Shown piece after piece: positions 1-9,785 of a DNA stretch of 64,000 bases (position 1 is its first letter; the number at the start of each line of letters is the position of its first letter). Under the pieces are notes generated by a model. It saw nothing but the letters and a program-made list of their open reading frames with translations. It was not told where the DNA came from and did not search any database. The stretch is taken from positions 169,413 through 233,412 of the forward strand of contig NZ_LGYH01000004.1 in assembly GCF_001308015.1 (NCBI RefSeq), in the 5' to 3' direction. The stretch is from Neisseria sp. 83E34. Its GTDB lineage: Bacteria > Pseudomonadota > Gammaproteobacteria > Burkholderiales > Neisseriaceae. The position numbers and the translations under genes are program-made.

Positions 1-1
1 T

Positions 2-310
2 CAAAAAAACCGTAACGATGCAGATAGTGCCACACTGAGCAATCAGGCACGAACACGACCGCCGAAAAAATATGGGGTGTACCTTTTGAATGATGATTAC
101 ACCACAATGGATTTTGTGGTGGAGATTTTGCGCGGAGTATTCGCACTGACACACGAACGTGCAGTAGCGGTGATGCTGTTGGTACATCATGAAGGCAAAG
201 GTTTGTGTGGTGTTTATACGCGTGATATTGCAGAAACCAAGCAATATCAGGTAACGGAGCGGGCAAAGCAGGAAGGTTGCCCACTAAAATGCAGCGTAGA
301 GGAGATATAA
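2..310 (+). CDS. clpS: ClpS, ATP-dependent Clp protease adaptor (5' end outside window)
   Basis: ClpS binds the N-domain of ClpA and delivers N-degron substrates to the cytoplasmic ClpAP protease. The frame is open from base 2 without a start, so the first codons lie upstream of the window. A GTG at 77 falls inside the conserved core and is not the start. The visible protein has a polar N-terminal tail, then PPKKYGVYLLNDDYTTMDFV, the family hallmark (the NDDYT stretch lines the N-degron pocket), and a later LTHERAVAVMLLVHHEGKG helix. About 102 residues are visible, close to full family length. The stop at 308-310 directly abuts the GTG of clpA, so the two are co-transcribed and probably translationally coupled. 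Confidence 0.95.
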   Translation, partial: QKNRNDADSATLSNQARTRPPKKYGVYLLNDDYTTMDFVVEILRGVFALTHERAVAVMLLVHHEGKGLCGVYTRDIAETKQYQVTERAKQEGCPLKCSVEEI

Positions 311-2590
311 GTGATTTCAGCCGAATTAGAACGTATTTTGCAATATATCTATGCCGATGCCAGAGCACGCGGCTATGAGTTGATCAGCTTGGAGCATTTG
401 CTGCTGATTTTGATTGAGCAATCGGATGATGTGCATAACCTTTTAAAAGCCGTAGGTGCGGATTTACAACTTTTAAGCAGCCAGTTGATGAATTCTGTGG
501 TGGAAAATACGCCGATGTTGCCGCAGGATTCTATGGGGCATATAGAAACACAGCCTACTATTGGTTTTCAACGTGTTTTGCAGCGTGCCATCATACATGC
601 CCAATCCGCAGATAAACAGGAAGTGCTGCCGATGGATATCTTGGTCGCCCTGATGGGCGAAAAAGAATGTCCGGCTGTATATTTCCTTAGTTTGCAATCA
701 ATAGGCCGTTATGAAATTCTCAACTATCTTGCACATGGTGAAAGCCACACGGATAGTGCGGATTATCGTTCTGTGGGCGAAGATACGGACTCAAAAGAAA
801 AAAGCAAAGACGATTTGAGCAGCTATACGGTTAATTTGAATGCCGAAGTTATTGCAGGAAGAATAGATCCTTTAATTGGAAGAAAACATGAGATGGAGCG
901 TTTGGTGCAGGTTTTGTGCCGTCGGCGAAAAAACAACCCATTGCTGGTGGGTGAAGCTGGTGTTGGGAAAACTGCGCTGGCAGAAGGGTTGGCTCATCAG
1001 ATTGTAAATCATCAAATTCCCGAAACATTAAAAGATGCTGTGGTTTTTACTTTGGATATGGGCGCTTTGCTGGCAGGCACCAAATACCGTGGCGACTTCG
1101 AAGCTCGGGTAAAGGCGGTGTTAAAAGCGTTGGCTGAAGTTCCTAATGCAATTTTATTTATTGATGAAATCCACACCATTATCGGGGCAGGCAGTACTTC
1201 CGGCGGCACAATGGATGCTTCAAATCTACTTAAACCCGCATTGGCTAAAGGGCAACTTCGCTGTATCGGTGCCACTACTTATGATGAATACCGAACAATT
1301 TTCGATAAGGATCATGCTTTAAGCCGGCGTTTCCAAAAAATAGATGTGGTAGAGCCGACAGTAGAAGAAACCGTGCAGATTCTGCGTGGGTTAAAACCTA
1401 TGTTTGAAGATTTCCATCAAGTTCGGTACACGCATGGGGCATTAGAGGCTGCTGCTGAATTGTCTGCCCGCTACATTAACGAACGTTTTTTACCTGATAA
1501 GGCAATTGATGTGGTTGATGAGGCGGGTGCTGCACAACGGATTCTGCCTAAATCCAAACAGAAAAAAGTGATTGGAAAGGCGCAGATTGAAGCTGTGATT
1601 GCCAAAGTGGCGCGAATTCCTGAAAAGACTGTTTCGCATGATGACAAACAAGTGCTGCAATATCTGGCACGTGATTTGAAAAATATGGTGTTCGGGCAAG
1701 ATAAAGCGATTGATGCATTGGCAGCAGCGGTAAAAATGTCGCGATCAGGTTTGGGGCAGCCCGATAAACCCATCGGTAGCTTTCTGTTTTCCGGCCCGAC
1801 CGGCGTGGGAAAAACCGAAGTTGCCAAGCAGCTGGCATTTGCACTTGGTGTTCCGTTGCAACGATTTGATATGTCGGAATATATGGAGCGCCATGCAGTA
1901 TCACGCTTGATTGGTTCTCCGCCGGGGTATGTCGGCTTTGAACAAGGAGGCTTGCTTACTGAAGCTGTGAATAAACAGCCTTATTGTGTTTTACTGCTCG
2001 ATGAAATTGAAAAAGCGCATCCTGATATATTCAACGTTCTACTTCAGGTAATGGATTACGGTAAATTAACCGATAATAATGGCAAAAGCGCTGATTTCCG
2101 CAATGTAATTATTATTATGACAACCAACGCAGGTGCAGAGAGTTTAAGCCGTCCCACTTTGGGTTTTACTAATCAACGTGAACGCGGTGATGAGATGGTT
2201 GCTATCAATAAAACGTTTACTCCGGAATTCCGTAACCGTATTGATGCAGTCATTCCATTTGCACCGCTGAGTGAACCGATTATTGCAAAAGTAGTGGATA
2301 AATTTTTGCTGCAATTGGAAAAGCAGCTGCTTGATAAAAAAGTGGAAGTGGAGTTCACACCAAGTTTACGGAAATATCTGGCAGAAAAAGGTTTTGATCC
2401 ACAAATGGGCGCGCGTCCTATGCATCGTTTGATTCAGGATAAAATCCGCAAGGCGTTGGCTGATGAGCTGTTGTTTGGTAAGTTAACGGACGGTGGGTTT
2501 GTCAGAATAGATTGGGATAAGGAAAAAGAAACAGTAGTATTGAAGTTTAAGAAAATTGAGCAGAAAAATACGGCAGTTGCTGATGCTTAA
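311..2590 (+). CDS. clpA: ClpA, ATP-binding subunit of the ClpAP protease
   Basis: AAA+ unfoldase that threads substrates into ClpP in the cytoplasm. The 759-residue protein has a Clp N-domain (about 1-145) that docks ClpS. D1 carries Walker A GEAGVGKT (about 214-221) and Walker [10 protein letters not shown] (about 281-289). D2 carries Walker A GPTGVGKT (about 495-502) and Walker [12 protein letters not shown] (about 560-570). There is no ClpB-type coiled-coil middle domain. A TLGF stretch near residue 617 sits where E. coli ClpA has its IGL loop for docking ClpP. The start is GTG, immediately after the clpS stop, with GGAG within the clpS end as ribosome site. An inverted DUS pair follows the stop. 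Confidence 0.96.
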   Translation: MISAELERILQYIYADARARGYELISLEHLLLILIEQSDDVHNLLKAVGADLQLLSSQLMNSVVENTPMLPQDSMGHIETQPTIGFQRVLQRAIIHAQSADKQEVLPMDILVALMGEKECPAVYFLSLQSIGRYEILNYLAHGESHTDSADYRSVGEDTDSKEKSKDDLSSYTVNLNAEVIAGRIDPLIGRKHEMERLVQVLCRRRKNNPLLVGEAGVGKTALAEGLAHQIVNHQIPETLKDAVVFTLDMGALLAGTKYRGDFEARVKAVLKALAEVPNAILFIDEIHTIIGAGSTSGGTMDASNLLKPALAKGQLRCIGATTYDEYRTIFDKDHALSRRFQKIDVVEPTVEETVQILRGLKPMFEDFHQVRYTHGALEAAAELSARYINERFLPDKAIDVVDEAGAAQRILPKSKQKKVIGKAQIEAVIAKVARIPEKTVSHDDKQVLQYLARDLKNMVFGQDKAIDALAAAVKMSRSGLGQPDKPIGSFLFSGPTGVGKTEVAKQLAFALGVPLQRFDMSEYMERHAVSRLIGSPPGYVGFEQGGLLTEAVNKQPYCVLLLDEIEKAHPDIFNVLLQVMDYGKLTDNNGKSADFRNVIIIMTTNAGAESLSRPTLGFTNQRERGDEMVAINKTFTPEFRNRIDAVIPFAPLSEPIIAKVVDKFLLQLEKQLLDKKVEVEFTPSLRKYLAEKGFDPQMGARPMHRLIQDKIRKALADELLFGKLTDGGFVRIDWDKEKETVVLKFKKIEQKNTAVADA

Positions 2591-2603
2591 TAATTGATCA
2601 TGA

Positions 2604-2640
2604 ATGCCTGTCTGAAAAAAGTTTCAGACAGGCATTGTTT
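2604..2640 (+). terminator. Inverted DUS-pair terminator after clpA
   Basis: ATGCCTGTCTGAA at 2605-2617 faces its reverse complement at 2623-2635, giving a 13-bp stem with a short loop followed by TGTTT. The stem is made of two TG-wadDUS copies, a typical neisserial arrangement. Confidence 0.8.
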
Positions 2641-2918
2641 ATTTATAGCTAATCAAATTAATTTTAATATGAAATTAAAACTATAACTAAAGTAATTTTA
2701 AAAGATGGTTTTTAAGAAAAGTTATTTGCCGTTAAAAATATAGCATATACCTTGAAAACTCTTGTTGTGAAACAATCTAATTTTTAAGTATATCTTTTGA
2801 GGTATAGCTGTTGATTGCGCATAAATTTGCCAATAATCAAAATTAAAGACGGTTAGCGTTTTGTTTTAGTGAGTTTACCGTAAGTAACTTCTATTTCATT
2901 TATCGAAAGGACTTTAGT
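2641..2918. other. AT-rich intergenic leader upstream of the baeRF gene
   Basis: About 280 bases with no ORF. It is strongly AT-rich and holds several TATA-like hexamers, but I could not pair a -10 with a convincing -35. It presumably contains the promoter of the gene at 2919, which has a clear AAAGGAC ribosome site seven bases before its ATG. Confidence 0.4.
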
Positions 2919-4007
2919 ATGAACTTAGATACCATCAAAGAAATTCAGAACAAGCGGTCTTATCCAAGTGTGACGATTACCTTACCTACTTACCGTACAT
3001 CGCCTGATAATGACAAAGATCCTATTCGGTTAAAAAATTTGGTAAGTGAAGCAGTGAATCGCTTGGAAGAAGAATTCGGTAAGCGCGAAACAGCCGATAT
3101 TGTGACTGAAATTCATCGATTAGCCGATAACGTAGATCATGAGCATAATCTTGATGGATTGGTTATTTTTGCGAGTGCCGAATACAGCGGTCTTTTCAAA
3201 TTGCCTTTCAGATTACCAGAGCACCTAAGTATTGAAGATAATTTCGTAACTCGGGATTTAGTTTATGCAATGAATCGTAGTCCATTGTACTTGCTGACAG
3301 TGTTAAGTGAAAATGGTTCGCGATTGTTTGTGGGCCGTAAGGACTTACTTAACGAAGTGAATGCGTATGGCTTTCCGTTCAGCTTGGAGAATGTTGTCGC
3401 AAGTGCGAGCATTAGTCAGGATATCAGCCATGTGCGGGATCAGATTCTGACCGATCAAATGCGCGAAGTAGGTGATGCTTTGGTGGAAGCTCAAAAGCAA
3501 ATTCCAGCTCCTATCGTGGTAGTTGGTGTGGATCGAAATATTGGACACTTCCGTGACGGGGCCCGCAATAGTGACGATGTTATGCTGTATATACACAGTG
3601 GGCTCAGTGATGAAACAGAACATCAGTTGGTTAAAAATATTTGGCCGCAGATTAAAGAAGCTTTGGATGAAGAGCGTCAAAAAGTATTTGTCGATTTAGA
3701 AAATGCTAAAGGCAACAACTTATTTGTTGGCGGATTGAATGAAATTTGGCAGGCTGCAGTAGACGGACGTGCCGAAGTGTTGGTTCTGGAAGAGGATTTG
3801 AAAATTCCTGCTAAAGTAAGTGGAGATGGTAGAACGCTAACACTTTTGGCGGAAGGTTTTGCTCAAACCGAACATACTTATGAAGATATTGTAGATGAGA
3901 TTATCGAGAAAGTTTTAGCAAACGGCGGCCGTGTTAAGTTTGTGGATAATGATAGTTTGAAAGCAATCAATCCGATGCGCGGCATAGCGGTAATTACACG
4001 TTATTAA
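2919..4007 (+). CDS. baeRF-family (eRF1/Pelota-like) protein, candidate Balon-type ribosome hibernation factor
   Basis: 362 residues. The N-terminal part reads PSVTITLPTYRTSP followed by DPIRLKNLV, the pattern I associate with the bacterial archaeo-eukaryotic release factor (baeRF) families, relatives of eRF1 and Pelota. One branch contains Balon, the Psychrobacter factor that occupies the ribosomal A site during hibernation. I see no signal peptide or membrane segment, so it is cytoplasmic. No GGQ motif is visible in the middle domain, so peptide release activity is unlikely. It is a single-gene unit with its own AT-rich leader and a strong terminator, which would fit stress-regulated expression. 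The family assignment is from memory of motifs; the hibernation role is an inference. Confidence 0.6.
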   Translation: MNLDTIKEIQNKRSYPSVTITLPTYRTSPDNDKDPIRLKNLVSEAVNRLEEEFGKRETADIVTEIHRLADNVDHEHNLDGLVIFASAEYSGLFKLPFRLPEHLSIEDNFVTRDLVYAMNRSPLYLLTVLSENGSRLFVGRKDLLNEVNAYGFPFSLENVVASASISQDISHVRDQILTDQMREVGDALVEAQKQIPAPIVVVGVDRNIGHFRDGARNSDDVMLYIHSGLSDETEHQLVKNIWPQIKEALDEERQKVFVDLENAKGNNLFVGGLNEIWQAAVDGRAEVLVLEEDLKIPAKVSGDGRTLTLLAEGFAQTEHTYEDIVDEIIEKVLANGGRVKFVDNDSLKAINPMRGIAVITRY

Positions 4008-4024
4008 TATGCTTTTTTCTTAGC

Positions 4025-4062
4025 AAAACAACCGCTTGTAGATTCTTAAGCGGTTGTTTTTA
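4025..4062 (+). terminator. Intrinsic terminator after the baeRF gene
   Basis: A perfect 13-bp stem, AAAACAACCGCTT (4025-4037) with its complement at 4048-4060, has a 10-base loop and ends in a T-run on the plus strand. It is not built from DUS. Confidence 0.85.
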
Positions 4063-4070
4063 TTTAAATC

Positions 4071-4104
4071 AAAAGAGCCAACGAAATAATTTGTTGGCTC
4101 TTTT
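4071..4104 (-). terminator. Terminator of the tRNA-Val/Asp operon
   Basis: A perfect 12-bp stem, AAAAGAGCCAAC (4071-4082) with its complement at 4093-4104, lies just past the last tRNA-Asp. Read on the minus strand it ends in CTTTT followed by GATTT, so it terminates the tRNA transcript. It may also work from the other side. Confidence 0.75.
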
Positions 4105-4117
4105 GATTAAGATAAGT

Positions 4118-4194
4118 TGGCGGAGTGGACGGGGCTCGAACCCGCGACCCCCGGCGTGACAGGCCGGTATTCTAACCAACTGAACTACCACTCC
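4118..4194 (-). tRNA. tRNA-Asp(GTC), copy 1
   Basis: Minus-strand sequence GGAGTGGTAGTTCAGTTGG begins a 77-nt cloverleaf with anticodon GTC in the loop CTGTCAC, T-arm GGTTCGA, and an encoded CCA after discriminator G. Last gene of the six-tRNA transcript. Confidence 0.95.
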
Positions 4195-4206
4195 GCGCGA
4201 AAAGCT

Positions 4207-4282
4207 TGGTGGGTGATGACGGAGTCGAACCGCCGACATTCTGCTTGTAAGGCAGACGCTCTACCAACTGAGCTAATCACCC
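4207..4282 (-). tRNA. tRNA-Val(TAC), copy 1
   Basis: A 76-nt cloverleaf that begins GGGTGATTAGCTCAG, with anticodon TAC in CTTACAA, T-arm GGTTCGA and an encoded CCA. It lies 12 bases upstream of tRNA-Asp copy 1 in the transcript. Confidence 0.95.
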
Positions 4283-4326
4283 TGAATTAATAAAAGCATT
4301 GCGTTAAACGCTTTAATGAATTGTAT

Positions 4327-4403
4327 TGGCGGAGTGGACGGGGCTCGAACCCGCGACCCCCGGCGTGACAGGCCGGTATTCTAACCAACTGAACTACCAC
4401 TCC
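4327..4403 (-). tRNA. tRNA-Asp(GTC), copy 2
   Basis: Same 77-nt sequence as the first copy: anticodon GTC, encoded CCA. Confidence 0.95.
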
Positions 4404-4415
4404 GCGCGAAAAGCT

Positions 4416-4491
4416 TGGTGGGTGATGACGGAGTCGAACCGCCGACATTCTGCTTGTAAGGCAGACGCTCTACCAACTGAGCTAATCACCC
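4416..4491 (-). tRNA. tRNA-Val(TAC), copy 2
   Basis: Same 76-nt sequence as the first Val copy: anticodon TAC, encoded CCA. Confidence 0.95.
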
Positions 4492-4500
4492 TAAATAATA

Positions 4501-4522
4501 AAAGCGTTTGCGTAAACGCTTT
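4501..4522 (-). other. Hairpin between tRNA units
   Basis: AAAGCGTTT and AAACGCTTT form a perfect 9-bp stem with a GCGT loop between the second and third tRNA pairs. The equivalent spacer near 4296-4316 holds a decayed version. It could be an RNA processing or pausing site, or simply part of the duplicated unit. Confidence 0.5.
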
Positions 4523-4532
4523 GTTGTATTGT

Positions 4533-4609
4533 TGGCGGAGTGGACGGGGCTCGAACCCGCGACCCCCGGCGTGACAGGCCGGTATTCTAACCAACTGAAC
4601 TACCACTCC
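4533..4609 (-). tRNA. tRNA-Asp(GTC), copy 3
   Basis: Third identical 77-nt copy: anticodon GTC, encoded CCA. Confidence 0.95.
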
Positions 4610-4621
4610 GCGCGAAAAGCT

Positions 4622-4697
4622 TGGTGGGTGATGACGGAGTCGAACCGCCGACATTCTGCTTGTAAGGCAGACGCTCTACCAACTGAGCTAATCACCC
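4622..4697 (-). tRNA. tRNA-Val(TAC), copy 3
   Basis: Third identical 76-nt copy: anticodon TAC, encoded CCA. It is the first gene of the transcript, just downstream of the promoter at 4720-4748. Confidence 0.95.
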
Positions 4698-4719
4698 TTG
4701 TGTTCGCTGTGAGAACGTG

Positions 4720-4748
4720 ATTAAACCAAATTCTGGCTTTCTGCGCAA
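4720..4748 (-). promoter_or_regulatory. Promoter of the tRNA-Val/Asp operon
   Basis: On the minus strand TTGCGC (4748-4743) and TTTAAT (4725-4720) are separated by exactly 17 bases. The first tRNA starts about 22 bases after the -10 box, a usual distance for a stable-RNA promoter. Confidence 0.7.
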
Positions 4749-4764
4749 GTGCTTTTTGAGGAAA

Positions 4765-6747
4765 TTATTCGCTTCCTTGTAACGACCAGTTTTCAAAAGA
4801 AATTATTTTTTCTTTTCTGCCGATGATAATCAGGATGTCGTTAGGTTCAAGTACGAAATCGGGAGTGAAATCACGGATTTGGCTGGTTTGACGGCGGACG
4901 GCAGCGAGCTTCACTTGTGTTTCGTTCAGGGGAAGCTCCCGGATGCTTTTACCGACGGCGTAAGCTTCCCGTGGCAGGGCGAAAGCGTATCGGTTTACGC
5001 TGTTGATTTCATTGTAAAAACTTTCTTCATCGTCGGAGCCGCTGATTAAGCCTTCTAAAATTTGGTAGCGGCTGCGTCTTACGTCGGAAATGATTTGATG
5101 CACGCGCTGGTAGGAGAGGCCGCTGTTGATCATGGCGAAAGAGGCTAGGGCGAGGCTGGCTTCGCGTGTGTCGGAGATAACTTCTTCTGCGCCTAAGTCG
5201 GTAAATTTGTCGATATAGTCATCGGTAACGGCGCGTACATGGACCGGCATGGTGGGATGCAGATGCATGATGCTGTCGAGAACGTGCTCCGTTTCGTGCA
5301 TGTTGTTCAGCGTGATGATTACGGCTTGTGCACGGGAGAGGCCGGCTGCTTCAAGAATCTCTTTGCGTTTGGCATCGCCGAACGCAACGGGCTCGCCGAT
5401 GCCGCGCGCTATTTGAACCCGCTCTGCGTCTAAATCCAAGGCATAGTAGGGGATATCTTGTGCAGCCAGTATTCTGCCGATGTTTTGGCCGCCGCGTCCG
5501 AAACCGATAAGTAGGATATGGTCGGATTTGCTCATGGTGTCAATCAGCATTTTTTGCAGATCGGCTGCTTGCAGATCCCAGCTCGGCTTAATCAGTTTGT
5601 TGATGGCCTTATCGCTGCCGTTGAGGATAAATGGTGCGGCGATCATGGAAAGCAGGATGGCGGCGGTGGCGGCCTGCTCCAAATTGTCGGAAATAAGAGC
5701 CAGATTGCCGCTTACGGCGAGAATAACGAAGCCGAACTCACCGCCTTGCGCCAGATATAGGGCTGCTTTCAGGCTTTCGGCGCCGGTGTGCTTCATGCGC
5801 CAGGCAATCAGGAAAACGATCAGGGCTTTCAGCGGAATAATAATGGCGAGCAAAATCATGACCAAAGGCCAGTTTTCCACCAAAACGTTGAGGTTGAGCT
5901 TCATGCCTACCGTGATGAAAAAGAAGCCGAGCAAAATGTCGCGAAACGGTCGGATATCGTCTTCCACTTGGAAGCGGTATTCGGTTTCCGAAAGCAGCAT
6001 GCCGGCCACGAATGCGCCTAAGGCAAGTGAGAGGCCTTCCAGTTCGGTAAGGTAGGCGATGCCCAGTGTGACCAGTAAAACATTGATCATGAACAGTTCC
6101 GACGACTTGGCTTTTGCCACCAAGCGGAACCAGGGTGTCATCACGCGGCTGCCGATGATAAACAATACGCAAAGAGTGAGCACCATTTTGACTGCGGCAA
6201 GGGAAAGCTCCCACCAAAGGTTGCCGCTGTTGCCTCCGGCCAGGGCGGGCAGCAGAATCATCAGAGGCACCACGGCGATATCCTGCATCAGCAACACGCC
6301 CATCGCCATTTGGCCGTGTTGCTGGCCCAATTCGGTTTTTTCAGAAAGAATGCGGCTGACGATGGCGGTGGACGACATAACCAAAGCGCCGGCAACGGCA
6401 AAGGCCTGGGTAAACGGCGTGTTTTGGCTGATAATCAGAATGCCTAATACGGCGGCAAGGGTAATACCGATTTGCAGGCCGCCCAAGCCGAACACCAAGC
6501 GGCGCATGGAGTTCAGCTTGGAAAGTGAAAATTCCAAGCCGATGCTGAACATCAGGAATACGATACCGATTTCCCCCAAATAGTCGGTAGCGCTGCTTTG
6601 CGGGATGAGGTGCAGCACGCCCGGGCCGGCGATAAAGCCGACCAGCAGATAGCCCAGCATGGAGGGAATGTTGAAACGGCGGCAGGCAATAACCGCGATA
6701 ACGGCAACAAGTAAGACGAGAACGACGGGTGCGAGTGAGAAATGCAC
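4765..6747 (-). CDS. CPA2-family K+/H+ antiporter (Kef-type) with TrkA domains
   Basis: Inner-membrane monovalent cation:proton antiporter of 660 residues. The first 385 or so residues are a chain of hydrophobic helices with LMFSIGLEFSLSKL, a motif typical of Kef/YbaL-type CPA2 carriers. A soluble RCK (TrkA-N) domain follows, starting at DHILLIGFGRGGQNIG (about 409), whose Gly-rich loop binds a nucleotide. A TrkA-C domain forms the C-terminus (about 565-650, ending near PNDILIIIGRKEKI). Such domains gate potassium efflux. The start is GTG with GGAG eleven bases upstream. I leave the symbol blank because KefB, KefC and YbaL cannot be separated by eye. Confidence 0.88.
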   Translation of the reverse strand: MHFSLAPVVLVLLVAVIAVIACRRFNIPSMLGYLLVGFIAGPGVLHLIPQSSATDYLGEIGIVFLMFSIGLEFSLSKLNSMRRLVFGLGGLQIGITLAAVLGILIISQNTPFTQAFAVAGALVMSSTAIVSRILSEKTELGQQHGQMAMGVLLMQDIAVVPLMILLPALAGGNSGNLWWELSLAAVKMVLTLCVLFIIGSRVMTPWFRLVAKAKSSELFMINVLLVTLGIAYLTELEGLSLALGAFVAGMLLSETEYRFQVEDDIRPFRDILLGFFFITVGMKLNLNVLVENWPLVMILLAIIIPLKALIVFLIAWRMKHTGAESLKAALYLAQGGEFGFVILAVSGNLALISDNLEQAATAAILLSMIAAPFILNGSDKAINKLIKPSWDLQAADLQKMLIDTMSKSDHILLIGFGRGGQNIGRILAAQDIPYYALDLDAERVQIARGIGEPVAFGDAKRKEILEAAGLSRAQAVIITLNNMHETEHVLDSIMHLHPTMPVHVRAVTDDYIDKFTDLGAEEVISDTREASLALASFAMINSGLSYQRVHQIISDVRRSRYQILEGLISGSDDEESFYNEINSVNRYAFALPREAYAVGKSIRELPLNETQVKLAAVRRQTSQIRDFTPDFVLEPNDILIIIGRKEKIISFENWSLQGSE

Positions 6748-6821
6748 GGAAAGACTCCACAGATAGCGGGTTTTGGAAAGACAGCGGCAAATGTTATTGT
6801 GAGTTGTTAGCCGATACCATT

Positions 6822-6850
6822 ATGCCTGTCTGAACTTTTCAGACAGGCAT
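6822..6850 (-). terminator. Inverted DUS pair between cysE and the antiporter gene
   Basis: ATGCCTGTCTGAA at 6822-6834 pairs with its complement at 6838-6850, with a 3-base loop and A/T-rich flanks. It lies downstream of cysE on the minus strand. Confidence 0.7.
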
Positions 6851-6905
6851 AATTATACTATGGATAAACGGGGCAAACGCAGTTTGCCGGTTGTTTTATA
6901 TGTGT

Positions 6906-6946
6906 TTCAGACAGGCATTTGCGTGTTGATAAGATGCCTGTCTGAA
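6906..6946 (-). terminator. Second inverted DUS pair just after cysE
   Basis: The complement of the DUS (6906-6918) and a DUS (6934-6946) form a 13-bp stem with a 15-base loop, 8 bases past the cysE stop. The DUS copies point outward, the opposite orientation to most pairs in this window. There is no good T-run. Confidence 0.5.
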
Positions 6947-6953
6947 AGCGGAT

Positions 6954-7745
6954 TCAAATCGAATAGAAAAACGCAATGTTTTGATCCATGTCGGCGGCCG
7001 GCATGTTTTTGGCTTTGCCCACCGCTCTGGCAGGCACGCCGACAACGGTGGTGTTCGGCTCCACGTCCGCCACCACAACGCTGCCCGCACCGATTTTGGC
7101 GCACTCTCCGATGAGGATGTTGCCGAGTACGGAAGCGTTGGCGCCTATCATGACACCGTCGCCCACTTTCGGGTGTCGGTCGCCGCTTTCTTTGCCCGAA
7201 CCGCCGAGGGTTACGCCGTGCAAAATCGAAATATCGTTGCCCAAAACAGCGGTTTCTCCCACCACCACGCCCGTGCCGTGGTCAATCATGATGCCGCTGC
7301 CGAAGCGCGCTGCGGGGTGGATGTCGACGCCGAACACTTCCGATGAGCGGTTTTGCAGAAAATAGGCCAAAGTCTGGCGGCCGTTTTGCCACAGCCAGTG
7401 GTTGATGCGGTGTGCCTGAATGGCATGGAAGCCTTTGAAATAGAGCAGCGGCAGGCAATATTGGTCGCACGCGGGATCGCGCTCGTAATAGGCTTTTATG
7501 TCGTCCTGCATGGCTTTTGAAATGGAAGGGTCGTCTTCCAGGGCGCGCAGATAGATTTCAAACAAAGCGCGCGCGTCCATCGTGGTGCTGGAGAGTTTGC
7601 TGGACAAATGAAACGCCAATACGCGGTCGAGGCAGTTGTGCCGCAGCACGGTTAAATGCAGAAAGCTGGCCAGCATGGGCTCTTCGGCGGCGGCTCTTGC
7701 GGTTTCTTCTCTGATGGTGTCCCAAATAAATTTTTTGTTTTCCAT
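6954..7745 (-). CDS. cysE: Serine O-acetyltransferase CysE
   Basis: Cytoplasmic enzyme that makes O-acetylserine from serine and acetyl-CoA, the first step of cysteine synthesis. The 263-residue length fits the family. An N-terminal helical SATase domain contains EEPMLASFLHLTVLRH. From about residue 140 there is a left-handed beta-helix of hexapeptide repeats with VDIHPAA, IDHGTGVVVGE and ILHGVTLGG, which hold the catalytic Asp/His and acetyl-CoA sites. The frame stays open far upstream antisense to dapE; I chose the ATG at 7745 because family homology (MENKKFIWDTIREE) begins there. A near-DUS (GGCCTGTCTGAA) lies just upstream of the start. It is divergent from dapE. Confidence 0.94.
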   Translation of the reverse strand: MENKKFIWDTIREETARAAAEEPMLASFLHLTVLRHNCLDRVLAFHLSSKLSSTTMDARALFEIYLRALEDDPSISKAMQDDIKAYYERDPACDQYCLPLLYFKGFHAIQAHRINHWLWQNGRQTLAYFLQNRSSEVFGVDIHPAARFGSGIMIDHGTGVVVGETAVLGNDISILHGVTLGGSGKESGDRHPKVGDGVMIGANASVLGNILIGECAKIGAGSVVVADVEPNTTVVGVPARAVGKAKNMPAADMDQNIAFFYSI

Positions 7746-7797
7746 TTTCAGACAGGCCTTTGTAGAATTTTCGGGTAAGGTGATTGTAACGGAATGA

Positions 7798-9033
<1,236 letters not shown>

Positions 9034-9038
9034 ACACA

Positions 9039-9083
9039 ATGCCTGTCTGAAAAAACGGTTTGCTTTCAGACAGGCATTGTTTT
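9039..9083 (+). terminator. Inverted DUS-pair terminator after dapE
   Basis: DUS at 9039-9051 and its complement at 9065-9077 form a 13-bp stem followed by TGTTTT. Confidence 0.8.
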
Positions 9084-9099
9084 ATGGGGTTTGAAAAGC

Positions 9100-9591
9100 T
9101 TAATTAAACAGGCTGACAATCCATACAGCAGCCAAAGTGATCACAATAGCGGCGGCACAGCCCACTTTTGCCACCACGCCGAGTATGAAACCGATAAATG
9201 TGCCGATGCTCACTTTTCCTGCCGACCACACATCTTTTCTGGCAATGATTTCACCCGTTGCCGCACCGATAATAGGGCCGATTAATAAGCCGGGAATGCT
9301 GAAAAATGCGCCGACCACACCGCCGATAAACGAGCCCCAGATGGCTTGTTTGCTGGCACCGGTAAATTTTGCGCCCAGCATACCGGCTACGTAATCGGTG
9401 GCGGTGCCGATGGCTGCGAACACACCTAAAGCAATCAAAGTATTGGTGCCGATAATCTGGTAATCGCCTGCATAAGCCAGTAGCCACGCGCCGCCAAACA
9501 TCAAACCTAAGCCGGGAATGGCCGGATAAATCGTTCCGAGTAGGCCGATAACAAGGCAGATTAAGCCGCAAAGAATAAGGATAGTAGTCAT
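9100..9591 (-). CDS. DUF456-family small membrane protein
   Basis: 163 residues, almost entirely hydrophobic, with four to five predicted membrane helices and many Gly and Pro residues (GLLGTIYPAIPGLGLMFGGA near the start, SIPGLLIGPIIGAATGE in the middle). The repeated P-G-x-x-x-G pattern is what I know from DUF456 proteins, whose function is unknown. The ATG at 9591 has GGAAT upstream. Its end converges on dapE, and the inverted DUS pair between them could terminate both. Confidence 0.8.
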   Translation of the reverse strand: MTTILILCGLICLVIGLLGTIYPAIPGLGLMFGGAWLLAYAGDYQIIGTNTLIALGVFAAIGTATDYVAGMLGAKFTGASKQAIWGSFIGGVVGAFFSIPGLLIGPIIGAATGEIIARKDVWSAGKVSIGTFIGFILGVVAKVGCAAAIVITLAAVWIVSLFN

Positions 9592-9749
9592 GAGTATTCC
9601 GGATTTTAGGTGAACTGATAGTGCCTGTCTGAAACAAACAGGGTGTTAGGCTGTTGCGGATTGGATTATAAAAGGCTTGCTATGATGAGATAAGTCTAAT
9701 TTTCGTGGTTTTACGAAAGAGTTAAATCAGGTCAGTTACGCGATAAACA

Positions 9750-9780
9750 ATGCCTGTCTGAATGTTTTCAGACAGGCATT
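9750..9780 (-). terminator. Inverted DUS-pair terminator after the RDD gene
   Basis: DUS at 9750-9762 and its complement at 9767-9779 form a 13-bp stem with a 4-base loop, just past the stop of the minus-strand RDD gene. Confidence 0.75.
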
Positions 9781-9785
9781 GTTGC

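Noticed and set aside
4118..4697. Possible CRISPR array because of regular 206-209 base repeats
   Set aside because: The repeats are complete tRNA genes and far too long for CRISPR repeats; no cas genes are present.
4326..4720. Open frames of 70-86 codons over the tRNA cluster
   Set aside because: They are translations of the repeated tRNA genes; the repetition explains their length and similarity.
5480..6055. Open frames of up to 191 codons antisense to the Kef-type antiporter gene
   Set aside because: They lie wholly within a well-supported gene with clear domains and have no known motifs.
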